IMG/VR virus record: IMGVR_UViG_3300037880_000006
Location: 1-21,734 of that record
Direction: 5' to 3' (one strand)
Source of the DNA: a virus
Length of the DNA: 21,734 bases
Position numbers and translations under genes: made by a program. The notes below the pieces were generated by a model. That model saw only the letters and a list, made by a program, of their open reading frames with translations, searched no databases and was not told the origin of the DNA. This document shows, one piece after another, positions 13,438 to 20,771 of the stretch. Numbering within the stretch: position 1 is the first letter of the stretch; every line of letters starts with the position of its first letter.

Positions 13438-14142
13438 ATGAAGAAATGCACTTCTTGCGGCGAGACGAAGGCTGAGGATTTATTTCCAAAGCGTCGTAAC
13501 GTTTGCAAGAAGTGCTGGGTTGCCAGAAACAAAATTTCTTTTGAGAAGCACAGAGAGGCTAGGGTCGCGCAGAAGAAAGAGCACTACGCCAAAAACAGGG
13601 AGCGCATCAAGGCGCAAGTAGCGCAATATCGCAAGGAGCACCCAGAGGTTTTGAAATCGTACCGCGAGAAAAACAAAGATGTGCTTTACAAGAAAAACTC
13701 TGAGTGGAGAAAAGCAAACCCGGAAAAAGCAAGGGCAATAGAGTTGCGCAGGATACCTAGCGAGGAAAGAAAAAAATCTGGAATCGAAAGACTGAAAAAG
13801 TGGTCAGTTGAGAACGCAGAAGCGGCAAAAGTTGCAAGACGTGAAGCCGCTAGGCGGTTTGCAAAAAATAATCCTCACAAGATCGCAGCTTCAAATGCGC
13901 GTCGAAGGTCTCAGACAAACCACAAACTACCGTGGGGCCAAGAAGGAATTGCTGATGTTTATGCGGAGGCGCGATATTTCGGCATGCACGTAGATCACAT
14001 CGTTCCGCTGAATCATCCTCTGGTGTGCGGCTTGCATGTATGGGATAACCTGCAACTATTGTCGCGCAGCGAGAATTCGTCTAAAAGAAATCGCTTCGAC
14101 CAAGATTCGCATGTGCACACTTCGTTAGGAGATCAAAAATGA
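13438..14142 (+). CDS. HNH endonuclease (homing type), inserted behind the capsid gene
   Basis: A 234-residue endonuclease. The N-terminus is a zinc-binding module with Cys4-x2-Cys7 and Cys23-x2-Cys26. Residues 30-150 are an extremely Lys/Arg/Glu-rich helical stretch that probably lies along DNA. The C-terminal HNH motif is clear: VDHIVPL with Asp186 and His187, GLHVWDNLQLLS with His200 and Asn204, and N213-x2-K216-x-N218. The gene is AT-richer than everything around it (about 42% GC at 13681-13740 against about 63% at 12961-13020) and sits between two head genes, both signs of a selfish insertion. The ATG at 13438 has no good ribosome site. The stop overlaps the next gene as ATGA. It probably cuts insertion-free relatives of this phage and so spreads. 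Confidence 0.92.
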   Translation: MKKCTSCGETKAEDLFPKRRNVCKKCWVARNKISFEKHREARVAQKKEHYAKNRERIKAQVAQYRKEHPEVLKSYREKNKDVLYKKNSEWRKANPEKARAIELRRIPSEERKKSGIERLKKWSVENAEAAKVARREAARRFAKNNPHKIAASNARRRSQTNHKLPWGQEGIADVYAEARYFGMHVDHIVPLNHPLVCGLHVWDNLQLLSRSENSSKRNRFDQDSHVHTSLGDQK

Positions 14143-14558
14143 AACTCTACAACTGCCGCGTTTCCCTCGGCGCCAACATCGGCACCGTCAACCCGCACCA
14201 CGAAAAGCCGATGTACTCGATCCCGAAGGCCGAAGTCGTGCTGCTGCGGGCGATTCACGGGCGTGACGCCGTGATCGACATCGTGGAAGTCGGGACCACG
14301 GACAAATCGGACCGCGAGATTTATCAGGCGCTGGCCGATGAATTCACCGGCTACCCGAAGTACGTGCATCTGATCGAGCAGTTGTTCAGCGTCAAGCTGA
14401 CCGACCTGACTTCGGATCTGGACGATCTGGAGTCCGACCTGGGCGGTGATCGCCTGACCGCGAAGGTGGTGGATGTGGCGGCGGGTGCTGACGATGAAAT
14501 CGAAATCGCGCCTGTCGCAACCCAGCGTCCTGCGCGCACACCGGTAGCGATGGAATAA
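14139..14558 (+). CDS. Conserved-looking head-region protein, function unknown
   Basis: A 139-residue protein. AGGAGAT at 14128-14134 gives the ATG at 14139 its own ribosome site, so it can be made independently of the overlapping endonuclease. The N-terminal 90 residues look like a compact domain: MKLYNCRVSLG, an AEVVLLRAIHGRDAVIDI helix-strand unit, VEVGTTDKSDREIY and a helix (KYVHLIEQLFSV). The last 50 residues are acidic and then low-complexity (VATQRPARTPVAME), probably disordered. Proteins with the LLRxIHG pattern often follow the coat gene in such phages, but I know no assigned function. A minor head or completion protein is possible. Without the endonuclease it would directly follow the capsid gene. 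Confidence 0.75.
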   Translation: MKLYNCRVSLGANIGTVNPHHEKPMYSIPKAEVVLLRAIHGRDAVIDIVEVGTTDKSDREIYQALADEFTGYPKYVHLIEQLFSVKLTDLTSDLDDLESDLGGDRLTAKVVDVAAGADDEIEIAPVATQRPARTPVAME

Positions 14559-14568
14559 GGGGCCTGCG

Positions 14569-15270
14569 ATGGCCCGCAACAACACGCTGTCGGAACTTGT
14601 GGAGTCCGTTTTAGACGAGACCCGTCATTCGACCGACGCGACCCGCGGCGTGGACCATCGCAACTACGTCAAGCGGCTGATCCGCAATTTCTACCAGCAA
14701 CTCGCCGATGAACATTCGTGGCCGTTCCTGCGCATCGAAAAGGCCGACGCCACAAAGGATATTCAGGCGGGCTCTCGCTATTATGACTTCCCCACCAACC
14801 TCGACATGGAGCGCGCGCTATCGCTCTGGACCAAGTTCGGGGAAGTGTGGAGCCAACTGACCTACGGCATCGGCCCGCAGGAGTATTCCGCTTACGATTC
14901 TGACGATGACGAACGCACCGGGCCGGCGCTGCGCTGGCAGGTGTACAACGAAACCCAGTTTGAAATTTGGCCTCTCCCGGCCGCGAACATCACCGGCGGC
15001 TTGCGCTTCGAGGGCTACCGCAAGATCACGCCGCTGATTGCAGACGACGACCGTTGCGACCTCGACGGCATCCTGATCGTCAAGTTCGTGGCGGCGCGCA
15101 TTCTCGCCAAGAAGAAGTCAGCCGACGCGCCGATGGTGCAGGCCGAAGCGGTGGAGCGGCTGGCGACCCTGAAAGCCCGCGCTCCGCGCCCGCGCGTCAT
15201 CATGGGCGGCGCACCTACTGGCGGCAATCAATACCGAATCATTGGCGGACGCTTCGCCAGGGTGGAGTAG
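14569..15270 (+). CDS. Head-tail adaptor-like protein
   Basis: A 233-residue protein likely to form the ring between portal and tail nozzle, comparable in place and size to T7 gp11 or the P22 neck proteins. It starts with helices (TLSELVESVLDETRHSTDA, then NYVKRLIRNFYQQLADEHSWPFL) and continues with a beta-rich part: SRYYDFPTNLDMERAL, TYGIGPQEYSAYDSDDDER, and FEIWPLPAANITGGLRFEGY. The D-F-P, Y-G-I-G-P-x-E-Y and IWPLP signatures recur in podovirus adaptor-type proteins as I know them. The end is Arg/Gly-rich. AAGGGG before the ATG at 14569 supports the start, and the stop TAG shares its G with the GTG start of the nozzle gene. Function is inferred from pattern and position. Confidence 0.72.
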   Translation: MARNNTLSELVESVLDETRHSTDATRGVDHRNYVKRLIRNFYQQLADEHSWPFLRIEKADATKDIQAGSRYYDFPTNLDMERALSLWTKFGEVWSQLTYGIGPQEYSAYDSDDDERTGPALRWQVYNETQFEIWPLPAANITGGLRFEGYRKITPLIADDDRCDLDGILIVKFVAARILAKKKSADAPMVQAEAVERLATLKARAPRPRVIMGGAPTGGNQYRIIGGRFARVE

Positions 15271-17381
15271 TGAGTTATTTATCGGTGCAGGACTTCCGAT
15301 CCGGCGTCGATCGGAGGCGTCCGATCTTTGCCGGCGAGCCCGGATCGCTTTGGACCTGCATCAATGCCCACCTTTCGAGAGGTGGCGATGTAGAGAAGCG
15401 GAAAAGTTTTGTCTCGAAGTACACGCTTCCCGCAGGCACCTTCGGCCTCGCCGCGACCAACAGCGCGCTCTACACCTTCGGCTCAGCGGTTGATCCGGGC
15501 GTTCCGGCCGGCATGACCTACCAGCGCCTGCAGCACCCGGACACGACGCCTTCCATGACCGCCATCCTGTCGGTCGAACTGTTCGACGGCATGCTTTACG
15601 TCATTGCCGAATACAGCAACGGTGATGTCATTCACTTCTACAACGGCGCGGTGGTGGCGGACTGGCTCAACGGCATCGTGCGCAGCGCCATGACTGACAA
15701 CAGCGGCATCGCCTCGCATCTGGCGACGCTGATTCAGGCCGACACCGCTTACACCACGACCGTCCTGACCAACGTGATCACCGTCACCGCAGCGGTGGCG
15801 GGGACGCCGTTCACCATGACGACGCTGGCCGAGAACGTGACCGGCGGCACCGACAACCAGACGGCGACGGTGGCGAATACGATTTCCAACGTGGCGGGCG
15901 TGTCGGAAGTGCTGGCGACCTGCACCTTTGCCGTGACCGGCGGCACCAACAGCGCCGGCGTCAACAAAGTGACCAGCATCAAGATCAACGGTATCGAGGT
16001 CTTGAGTGTGGCCGTGGACTGGGTGACATCGAACTCGGTGACGGCGGCCAACGTGGCAACCCAGATCAACAGCTTTGCGTCCACGCCGGAATACTCGGCC
16101 ACTAGCAGCGGCCAGAACGTGACCATCAGCGCCGCGGCTGGAAGTGGCGCGACGCCGAACGGCTTTACCGTGGCGATCGACCCGGACGGTAATGTGACTG
16201 TGGATGCGGGGGCTGCCGGTGCGGTGGTGAACAAGACAATGGGCGGCGGCGTGACGGCGGTATCCGGCCAGGCACAGCGCAACACCATCACCATCGGCGG
16301 CACCTTCGAGGTGGGCGACCGCTTCACGGTAATCATCGACGGCAAGCGATTCGGCGCCGACGGCAACCCGCGCAACAAGGGACGGTTCGCCCACACGCAG
16401 GAGAACAAGGTCTGGTCGCCGGTCGGCTCGCTGGTGAACTTCAGCGGCGTGGCCTTGCCGGCGGGCTGGAACTCGGTAGACGATGCCGGGGCGGGCCGCA
16501 TCAACGCGGCGACCCATGCGGCCGGATCGGCGGAAGTGACGGGGCTGGAGAACTATCAGGGCAAGATGGCGATCTTCTCCGAAAGCACGGTGCAAATCTG
16601 GACCGTGGACGAGGACGATGCGTTGAATGCCATCAGCCAGACACTGAAGAACACCGGCACCAAGTCGCCGAGTTCGGTCATCGCGTTTTCCGATTCGGAT
16701 GTGTTCTACCTTGATAACCGCGGCATCCGGTCGCTGCGGGCGCGGGATTCCAGTAATGCCGCGATGGTGGCCGGCGTCGGCGCCTTGATCGACACCTACG
16801 TTGTCGAGTACCTGCAGACCCTGACTGACGCGCAGATCGAGGCGGCGGTGGCGGCGATCGACCCGGAGGATGGACGGTTCTGGCTGGCGGTGGGCACCAA
16901 GGTTTTCGTGTTCAGCTATTTCCCGGAAACCAAGATCAGCGGCTGGACCTGGTACGAGCCGGGCTTCCAGATCACCGAGTTCGCGATCTACCAGAAGCGC
17001 CTGTACGCCCGCAGCGGCAACACGGTTTACCTGTACGGCGGCGACAACAACGCCACCTACGACGCGGCGACGGTCGATCAAGGCAAGGTGACGGTCTGGA
17101 TACCCTTCCTGTCGGCCTCGAAGGACGGCACGTACAAGGGCCTGCTGGGTGCTGACATCGCGGCGCTGAATACCTGGGACATGGTGATCCTGACCGACCC
17201 GAACAACACCGACCGCGAAACCGATATTGGCGTCATGCCGGGCGTCACCTACGGGCTGGACGATGTGGGCGTGGTGGCGAGTGTCTGCCACTTCTCGCCC
17301 AAGCTCACCTGCCAGAAGGACGGGCCGGCCGTACTGTCGAAAGTGACCATCTACTTTGACGGCGAAGATGAAAGCAGTTGA
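15270..17381 (+). CDS. Tail nozzle / hub-like protein (tail tubular protein B type)
   Basis: A 703-residue protein that probably forms the short tail tube below the adaptor. GTG at 15270 is chosen because it overlaps the adaptor stop (TAGTG) after GGAG, and because the recognisable sequence begins there (SYLSVQDFRSGVDRRRPIF). Residues about 1-140 and 340-703 show propeller-like features: LWTCINAHLSRGGDVEKRK, LYTFGS, then NYQGKMAIFSESTVQIW, PSSVIAFSDSDVFYLDNRGI and YQKRLYARSGNTVYLYGG. These match podovirus nozzle proteins such as P22 gp10 or T7 gp12 in style. Residues about 160-316 are an insertion of two Thr/Val/Asn-rich beta modules that look like repeat domains of fibres. The end overlaps the next gene by 14 bases. 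Confidence 0.75.
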   Translation: MSYLSVQDFRSGVDRRRPIFAGEPGSLWTCINAHLSRGGDVEKRKSFVSKYTLPAGTFGLAATNSALYTFGSAVDPGVPAGMTYQRLQHPDTTPSMTAILSVELFDGMLYVIAEYSNGDVIHFYNGAVVADWLNGIVRSAMTDNSGIASHLATLIQADTAYTTTVLTNVITVTAAVAGTPFTMTTLAENVTGGTDNQTATVANTISNVAGVSEVLATCTFAVTGGTNSAGVNKVTSIKINGIEVLSVAVDWVTSNSVTAANVATQINSFASTPEYSATSSGQNVTISAAAGSGATPNGFTVAIDPDGNVTVDAGAAGAVVNKTMGGGVTAVSGQAQRNTITIGGTFEVGDRFTVIIDGKRFGADGNPRNKGRFAHTQENKVWSPVGSLVNFSGVALPAGWNSVDDAGAGRINAATHAAGSAEVTGLENYQGKMAIFSESTVQIWTVDEDDALNAISQTLKNTGTKSPSSVIAFSDSDVFYLDNRGIRSLRARDSSNAAMVAGVGALIDTYVVEYLQTLTDAQIEAAVAAIDPEDGRFWLAVGTKVFVFSYFPETKISGWTWYEPGFQITEFAIYQKRLYARSGNTVYLYGGDNNATYDAATVDQGKVTVWIPFLSASKDGTYKGLLGADIAALNTWDMVILTDPNNTDRETDIGVMPGVTYGLDDVGVVASVCHFSPKLTCQKDGPAVLSKVTIYFDGEDESS

Positions 17382-17844
17382 GTATCAAAAGCTGATCGAG
17401 CAGGCCGCCAACGGCGATGCCGATGCGCGGGACTTCCTGACGACCTTGATCCACGTCGCCCATGTGTGGGACGACTTGATTGACGGCGACAAGATCGTGG
17501 TGGCCGAGCAGATCCACTGCGCCTTCGAGGCGGCGCTGTTGTGGTTGCCACGCAACCCGTTCTACCAGCGCCATGCCGGGGAATTGAACGTGTTGCTGCA
17601 GAACAGCATCCGCAACTGGCAGCTTGCCAACGAGATTGAGCGCAGCCGCCAGATCGGGCTGTATCCGGCCTCTTTCGTGCTGCGCAGCAGCTATGCTGAC
17701 ATTGTGGCGCAGGTGGCGTATATTACCGGAGGGCCTAAGTTGGCGCTCACTATCGGCATGGAAGCGCGCAGGCAAGCGCACGCCGAAGGGTTCGAGGGCT
17801 ACCTGACCAACCTGGACGCTGAACTGGCGGCGCGGGAGAACTGA
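17368..17844 (+). CDS. Helical protein after the tail nozzle, function unknown
   Basis: A 158-residue protein starting at ATG 17368, inside the last codons of the nozzle gene; a TTG twelve bases earlier is an alternative. It is predicted to be mainly helical: LIEQAANGDADARDFLTTLI, HVAHVWDDLIDGD, AEQIHCAFEAALLWLP, a Leu/Asn-rich helix (LNVLLQNSIRNWQLANEI) and two more helices towards the end. There is no signal peptide or membrane anchor. I know small proteins with the HxWDDLIDxD pattern from this place in other phage tail operons but not their function. It could be a minor virion protein or a chaperone for the ejection proteins that follow. The resemblance to a terpenoid-synthase DDxxD motif is not meaningful here. 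Confidence 0.72.
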   Translation: MKAVEYQKLIEQAANGDADARDFLTTLIHVAHVWDDLIDGDKIVVAEQIHCAFEAALLWLPRNPFYQRHAGELNVLLQNSIRNWQLANEIERSRQIGLYPASFVLRSSYADIVAQVAYITGGPKLALTIGMEARRQAHAEGFEGYLTNLDAELAAREN

Positions 17845-17845
17845 T

Positions 17846-18637
17846 ATGGGCATGTGCGGCGGTGGTGGTGGCGATGGTGGCGCGGAGGAAATGCGCCAGC
17901 AGGAGATTGAGCGCCAGAAGCGTATCCGGGCTGGCACGAACGCGATCAACCAGATATTCGGAGGCAAGATCAATACCCCGTACACCGAGCAGGTGCCGGT
18001 AACGCGCTGGGTATCTGGCGGGCTACAGAATGTGCGAGAAGGTCAAATGGGCACGCCGAGGCAAGTGACTTTCAGTCAGCCCGTGGAGCGGATTCGCACA
18101 GAAGAAGTGCCCGGCCAGTTCACCGACGACTTCTTCACCGGCCTTGAACGCAACTACCTCGACTACTACCTGCCGCAATTCACCCGGCAGGCCGAGGATG
18201 CAGACCGTGGGCTGCGCATCAACCTGGGCCGCACCGGCAACCTGTCCAGCAGCTTCGGCGCCCGCGAGCTTGCGCGGCTGGCCGAGGACAAGGAAATGAA
18301 CCGGCGCCGGATCATCGACGAATCGATCAAGTACGGCTCGGATCAGCGCAAGGCGCTGGAGGACACGCGCGGCAACCTGATCGGCCAACTGGAGTCCGGG
18401 GCCGGGATCGAGAACGTGGCCGGGCAGGCGGCAGCGCAGGCGCGCGCCATGACGGCACCCCCCGCCTTCAGCCCGCTGGGCGACCTGTTCAAGAACTACA
18501 CGGCGGCGGTGGCCAATGCCTCGATCGCCAGCGGCGACCCTCGTTTCCCCGGTGCTGAAGATCAGCGCCGGGCCTTGCTGTTCAACATCCCCGCGGCCGG
18601 CGGCAGGAACAAGTCCGGCGCGGTGGTCACTTCGTAG
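17846..18637 (+). CDS. Internal virion / ejection protein candidate (first of series)
   Basis: A 263-residue protein opening with MGMCGGGGGDGG and a charged helix (EEMRQQEIERQKRIRAGTNAINQIFGG). Podovirus ejection proteins often start with a short Met-Cys-Gly-type N-terminus, and the place after the nozzle is right for one. The middle is polar and helical: DDFFTGLERNYLDYYLPQF, RTGNLSSSFGARELARLAED, and a helix with EMNRRRIIDESIKYGSD. The C-terminal third is Ala/Gly-rich and flexible. The ATG comes one base after the previous stop, with GGGAG about eight bases upstream. It would be packaged in the head and released ahead of DNA into the envelope. The ejection role is inference from context and composition. 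Confidence 0.65.
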   Translation: MGMCGGGGGDGGAEEMRQQEIERQKRIRAGTNAINQIFGGKINTPYTEQVPVTRWVSGGLQNVREGQMGTPRQVTFSQPVERIRTEEVPGQFTDDFFTGLERNYLDYYLPQFTRQAEDADRGLRINLGRTGNLSSSFGARELARLAEDKEMNRRRIIDESIKYGSDQRKALEDTRGNLIGQLESGAGIENVAGQAAAQARAMTAPPAFSPLGDLFKNYTAAVANASIASGDPRFPGAEDQRRALLFNIPAAGGRNKSGAVVTS

Positions 18638-18646
18638 GAGGCGATC

Positions 18647-19279
18647 ATGGCAGCATGGCTACCGATTGCCCTGATGGTTGGCGGGGCGCTGGCGAACCAG
18701 CAGGCCGAGCGCCGGGTCGAGAAGGAGCGCGACCGCAAGGCCCGCGCCGAGCGTCTGCGTCAGATGGCGTTGGGCAACGAGGCTGACGCCAAGCTGCGTG
18801 AATCGCTGGCCGATCAGGAGCGGCCCGCGGTGGAGCAGGAGCAGCGCGTGGCGGAAGCGAGCCGCGAGCAGAAGTACGCCGAGGCCGCCGCACCCTCTGA
18901 TCAGGAATACGCGGCCACCCCGAGCGCGCCCGTGGAAGTGAAGTCGGAACTGGCTGCCAGACTGTCTGACGCCCTGAAACGGGGCCGGCAGCAATCTGCG
19001 GCGCTGGCCAAGCTGGGCGGGCGTTCGGATGCGCAGATGCAAGGCGCATTCTCGCTGGGCCGCAGCGCGCAGGAACTGGACAGCCTGGGCAACCGTAGCC
19101 GGTCGAGCAGCGCGATCCTGCCGTATGAACTGCAGGACGCCAACCGAAAGGGCGAGGGCTGGCGCACCATTGCCGACCTGTTCAACACCGGGGCTGCCGT
19201 GACCGGGATGTACGGCATGACGGCAGCACCGGCGGCCTACAACTACGCCAATCGCCCGCGCGGGTCGATGGGTCACTGA
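18647..19279 (+). CDS. Internal virion / ejection protein candidate (second of series)
   Basis: A 210-residue protein with an excellent ribosome site (GGAGG at 18637-18641). It begins with a short hydrophobic helix (AAWLPIALMVGGALA) directly followed by a very charged helix (ERRVEKERDRKARAERLRQ). This build is close to the small T7 gp14-type ejection proteins, which insert into the outer membrane. The middle is Ala/Glu/Gln-rich coiled coil. The C-terminal part has a second mildly hydrophobic stretch (TGAAVTGMYGMTAAPAAYNYA) that might also meet a membrane. It is surrounded by other proteins of the same kind, which supports the assignment. No enzyme motif is visible. Confidence 0.65.
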   Translation: MAAWLPIALMVGGALANQQAERRVEKERDRKARAERLRQMALGNEADAKLRESLADQERPAVEQEQRVAEASREQKYAEAAAPSDQEYAATPSAPVEVKSELAARLSDALKRGRQQSAALAKLGGRSDAQMQGAFSLGRSAQELDSLGNRSRSSSAILPYELQDANRKGEGWRTIADLFNTGAAVTGMYGMTAAPAAYNYANRPRGSMGH

Positions 19280-19280
19280 C

Positions 19281-20771
19281 ATGGCCAACTCCCGCTGGGC
19301 CACGCCCTTCACGCCACGCAGCCAGATTGGCGAGAGCATGGGGAACATCATGACCGCGCTGTTTGCCGGAAAGGGCGGCGGTGCGTCCGGTGGCAGCAAC
19401 CGCTCGCCCGCGCAGGATGAGGCGGATCTGGCGCAGGCGTTCAAGTTCATGGCCGAGGGCGACCTGGACCGGCAGACCTACGATGCGCGTTCCGGCGTGG
19501 TTGGTCGTGCTGATGAGCTACTGCGCCAGCGTGAGAACTCGCGCGTCAGGCCGCTTAATCTGGACTTCGCCCCGGGCGATGACGGGCTGGGGTTTGACCT
19601 GGATACCAGCGCCTTGGCGCGGTTGATCCGGCCGGAATCGGATGAGCCGATCGTGCGGCCGTATTTGCCGAATAGCGGCGAAGATGCGTTTTCTCGCATC
19701 ACGACTATGAACGGCCCTGTCCCTGCGCCATCCTTTGCCGCCGGCGGGGAGCCGCGCGGGTGGGCTGTGCCATCGGCGGTAACAAGATTGGAGCAACCCG
19801 GTTTCGACCTTGACGCGCTGCCGCCAGGCCTGGGCCTGCCAGATGCGATGCCGGAAGTGGTGATGAGCCGCGGTGCGCCCGGTCCGGTCGATCCGCTGGA
19901 GCAGGAGCGGTACAACACGCTGCTGGCGATCGAGCTTGCCCGGGCGTTCGGTGGAAACCCGGATCAGATCGTCGGTGGCATCGGCGGGCTGCAGACGCAG
20001 GGCTTTGAGCGCGGGCTGATGAGTGGCGCGGTGACGCCGGAGCAGTGGTTCCTGCTGAACAACAAGCCGCTGCAGGATGTGCAGGACGGCTACGCGGTTC
20101 CAACCACTAGCATGGCCGAGCCGAACCCGCTGGGCACGGCGCTGGCGCGCATCGCGACAGAGGAATCGCGCGCAAGAGAGATTGATTCGCGCATTCCGCT
20201 GAACGAGGCGCGGGTGGCAACCGAGGGCGCACGTCAGAACCTTATGGGCGAACAAGCGGCAACGCAGCCTTCTGTGCGCGACCGCAATGCAGCGGCGGCC
20301 GAACGGTCGCGCCGACCGGGCAGCACGGCTGACGGCAAACCGCTGGTGCCCAAGAAATTCGACGTGCAGACCATCGAGGGCGAGATTGCGACGCTGCTGC
20401 AAGATGCGACCGGGGAAACCAACATCGACGCCGGCCTGCTGAACAGCATCAAGGCGCGGGCGATGGAACTGTTTGCCGAGAGCGGCGATCACTTCGACGC
20501 GGCTGCGCGGGCGGTGGAAGAGGTTGCGGCCGGCATTGAGGTCGAGGGCAACTGGAATCCGTTCAAGACCAACAAGATCGTGCCGAAGCCTGGATTGGGA
20601 CCGCGCAGGACCGAGCCCGCGGTGACGACTTCGCCGGGAATGCGCGCGCCTGCGGCGCCGAGTTTCCCGCCTGCGCCGGTAGATAAGGCGCAACGCAAGC
20701 CCGGTGCCGTCTACATGACGCCCAAGGGGCCGATGACCTGGACGGGGACCGGATGGCTACCGCCGGCCTGA
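19281..20771 (+). CDS. Internal virion / ejection protein candidate (third of series)
   Basis: A 496-residue protein starting two bases after the previous stop. The N-terminus (NSRWATPFTPRSQIGESMGNI) is followed by a Gly/Ser linker, helices (DEADLAQAFKFMAEGDLDRQT), a long acidic and Pro-rich middle that looks disordered, and helical parts near 290-330 (ARIATEESRAREIDSRIPL) and 365-425 (DVQTIEGEIATLLQDATGE onward). It ends with GAVYMTPKGPMTWTGTGWLP, a small Trp-rich C-terminal motif that I have seen at the ends of podovirus internal proteins. There is no transglycosylase motif that I can find. The stop overlaps the next gene by 19 bases. It probably acts with its neighbours in forming the DNA conduit, by position. 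Confidence 0.65.
   Translation: MANSRWATPFTPRSQIGESMGNIMTALFAGKGGGASGGSNRSPAQDEADLAQAFKFMAEGDLDRQTYDARSGVVGRADELLRQRENSRVRPLNLDFAPGDDGLGFDLDTSALARLIRPESDEPIVRPYLPNSGEDAFSRITTMNGPVPAPSFAAGGEPRGWAVPSAVTRLEQPGFDLDALPPGLGLPDAMPEVVMSRGAPGPVDPLEQERYNTLLAIELARAFGGNPDQIVGGIGGLQTQGFERGLMSGAVTPEQWFLLNNKPLQDVQDGYAVPTTSMAEPNPLGTALARIATEESRAREIDSRIPLNEARVATEGARQNLMGEQAATQPSVRDRNAAAAERSRRPGSTADGKPLVPKKFDVQTIEGEIATLLQDATGETNIDAGLLNSIKARAMELFAESGDHFDAAARAVEEVAAGIEVEGNWNPFKTNKIVPKPGLGPRRTEPAVTTSPGMRAPAAPSFPPAPVDKAQRKPGAVYMTPKGPMTWTGTGWLPPA

Noticed and set aside
14967-15269. N-terminal extension of the nozzle frame into the adaptor gene
   Set aside because: The extension is His/Arg-rich out-of-frame adaptor sequence. 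GTG 15270 overlaps the adaptor stop and begins the recognisable protein.
17455-17490. DDLID segment as a terpenoid-synthase metal motif
   Set aside because: The protein is only 158 residues, lacks the second metal motif and lies in a virion gene cluster.
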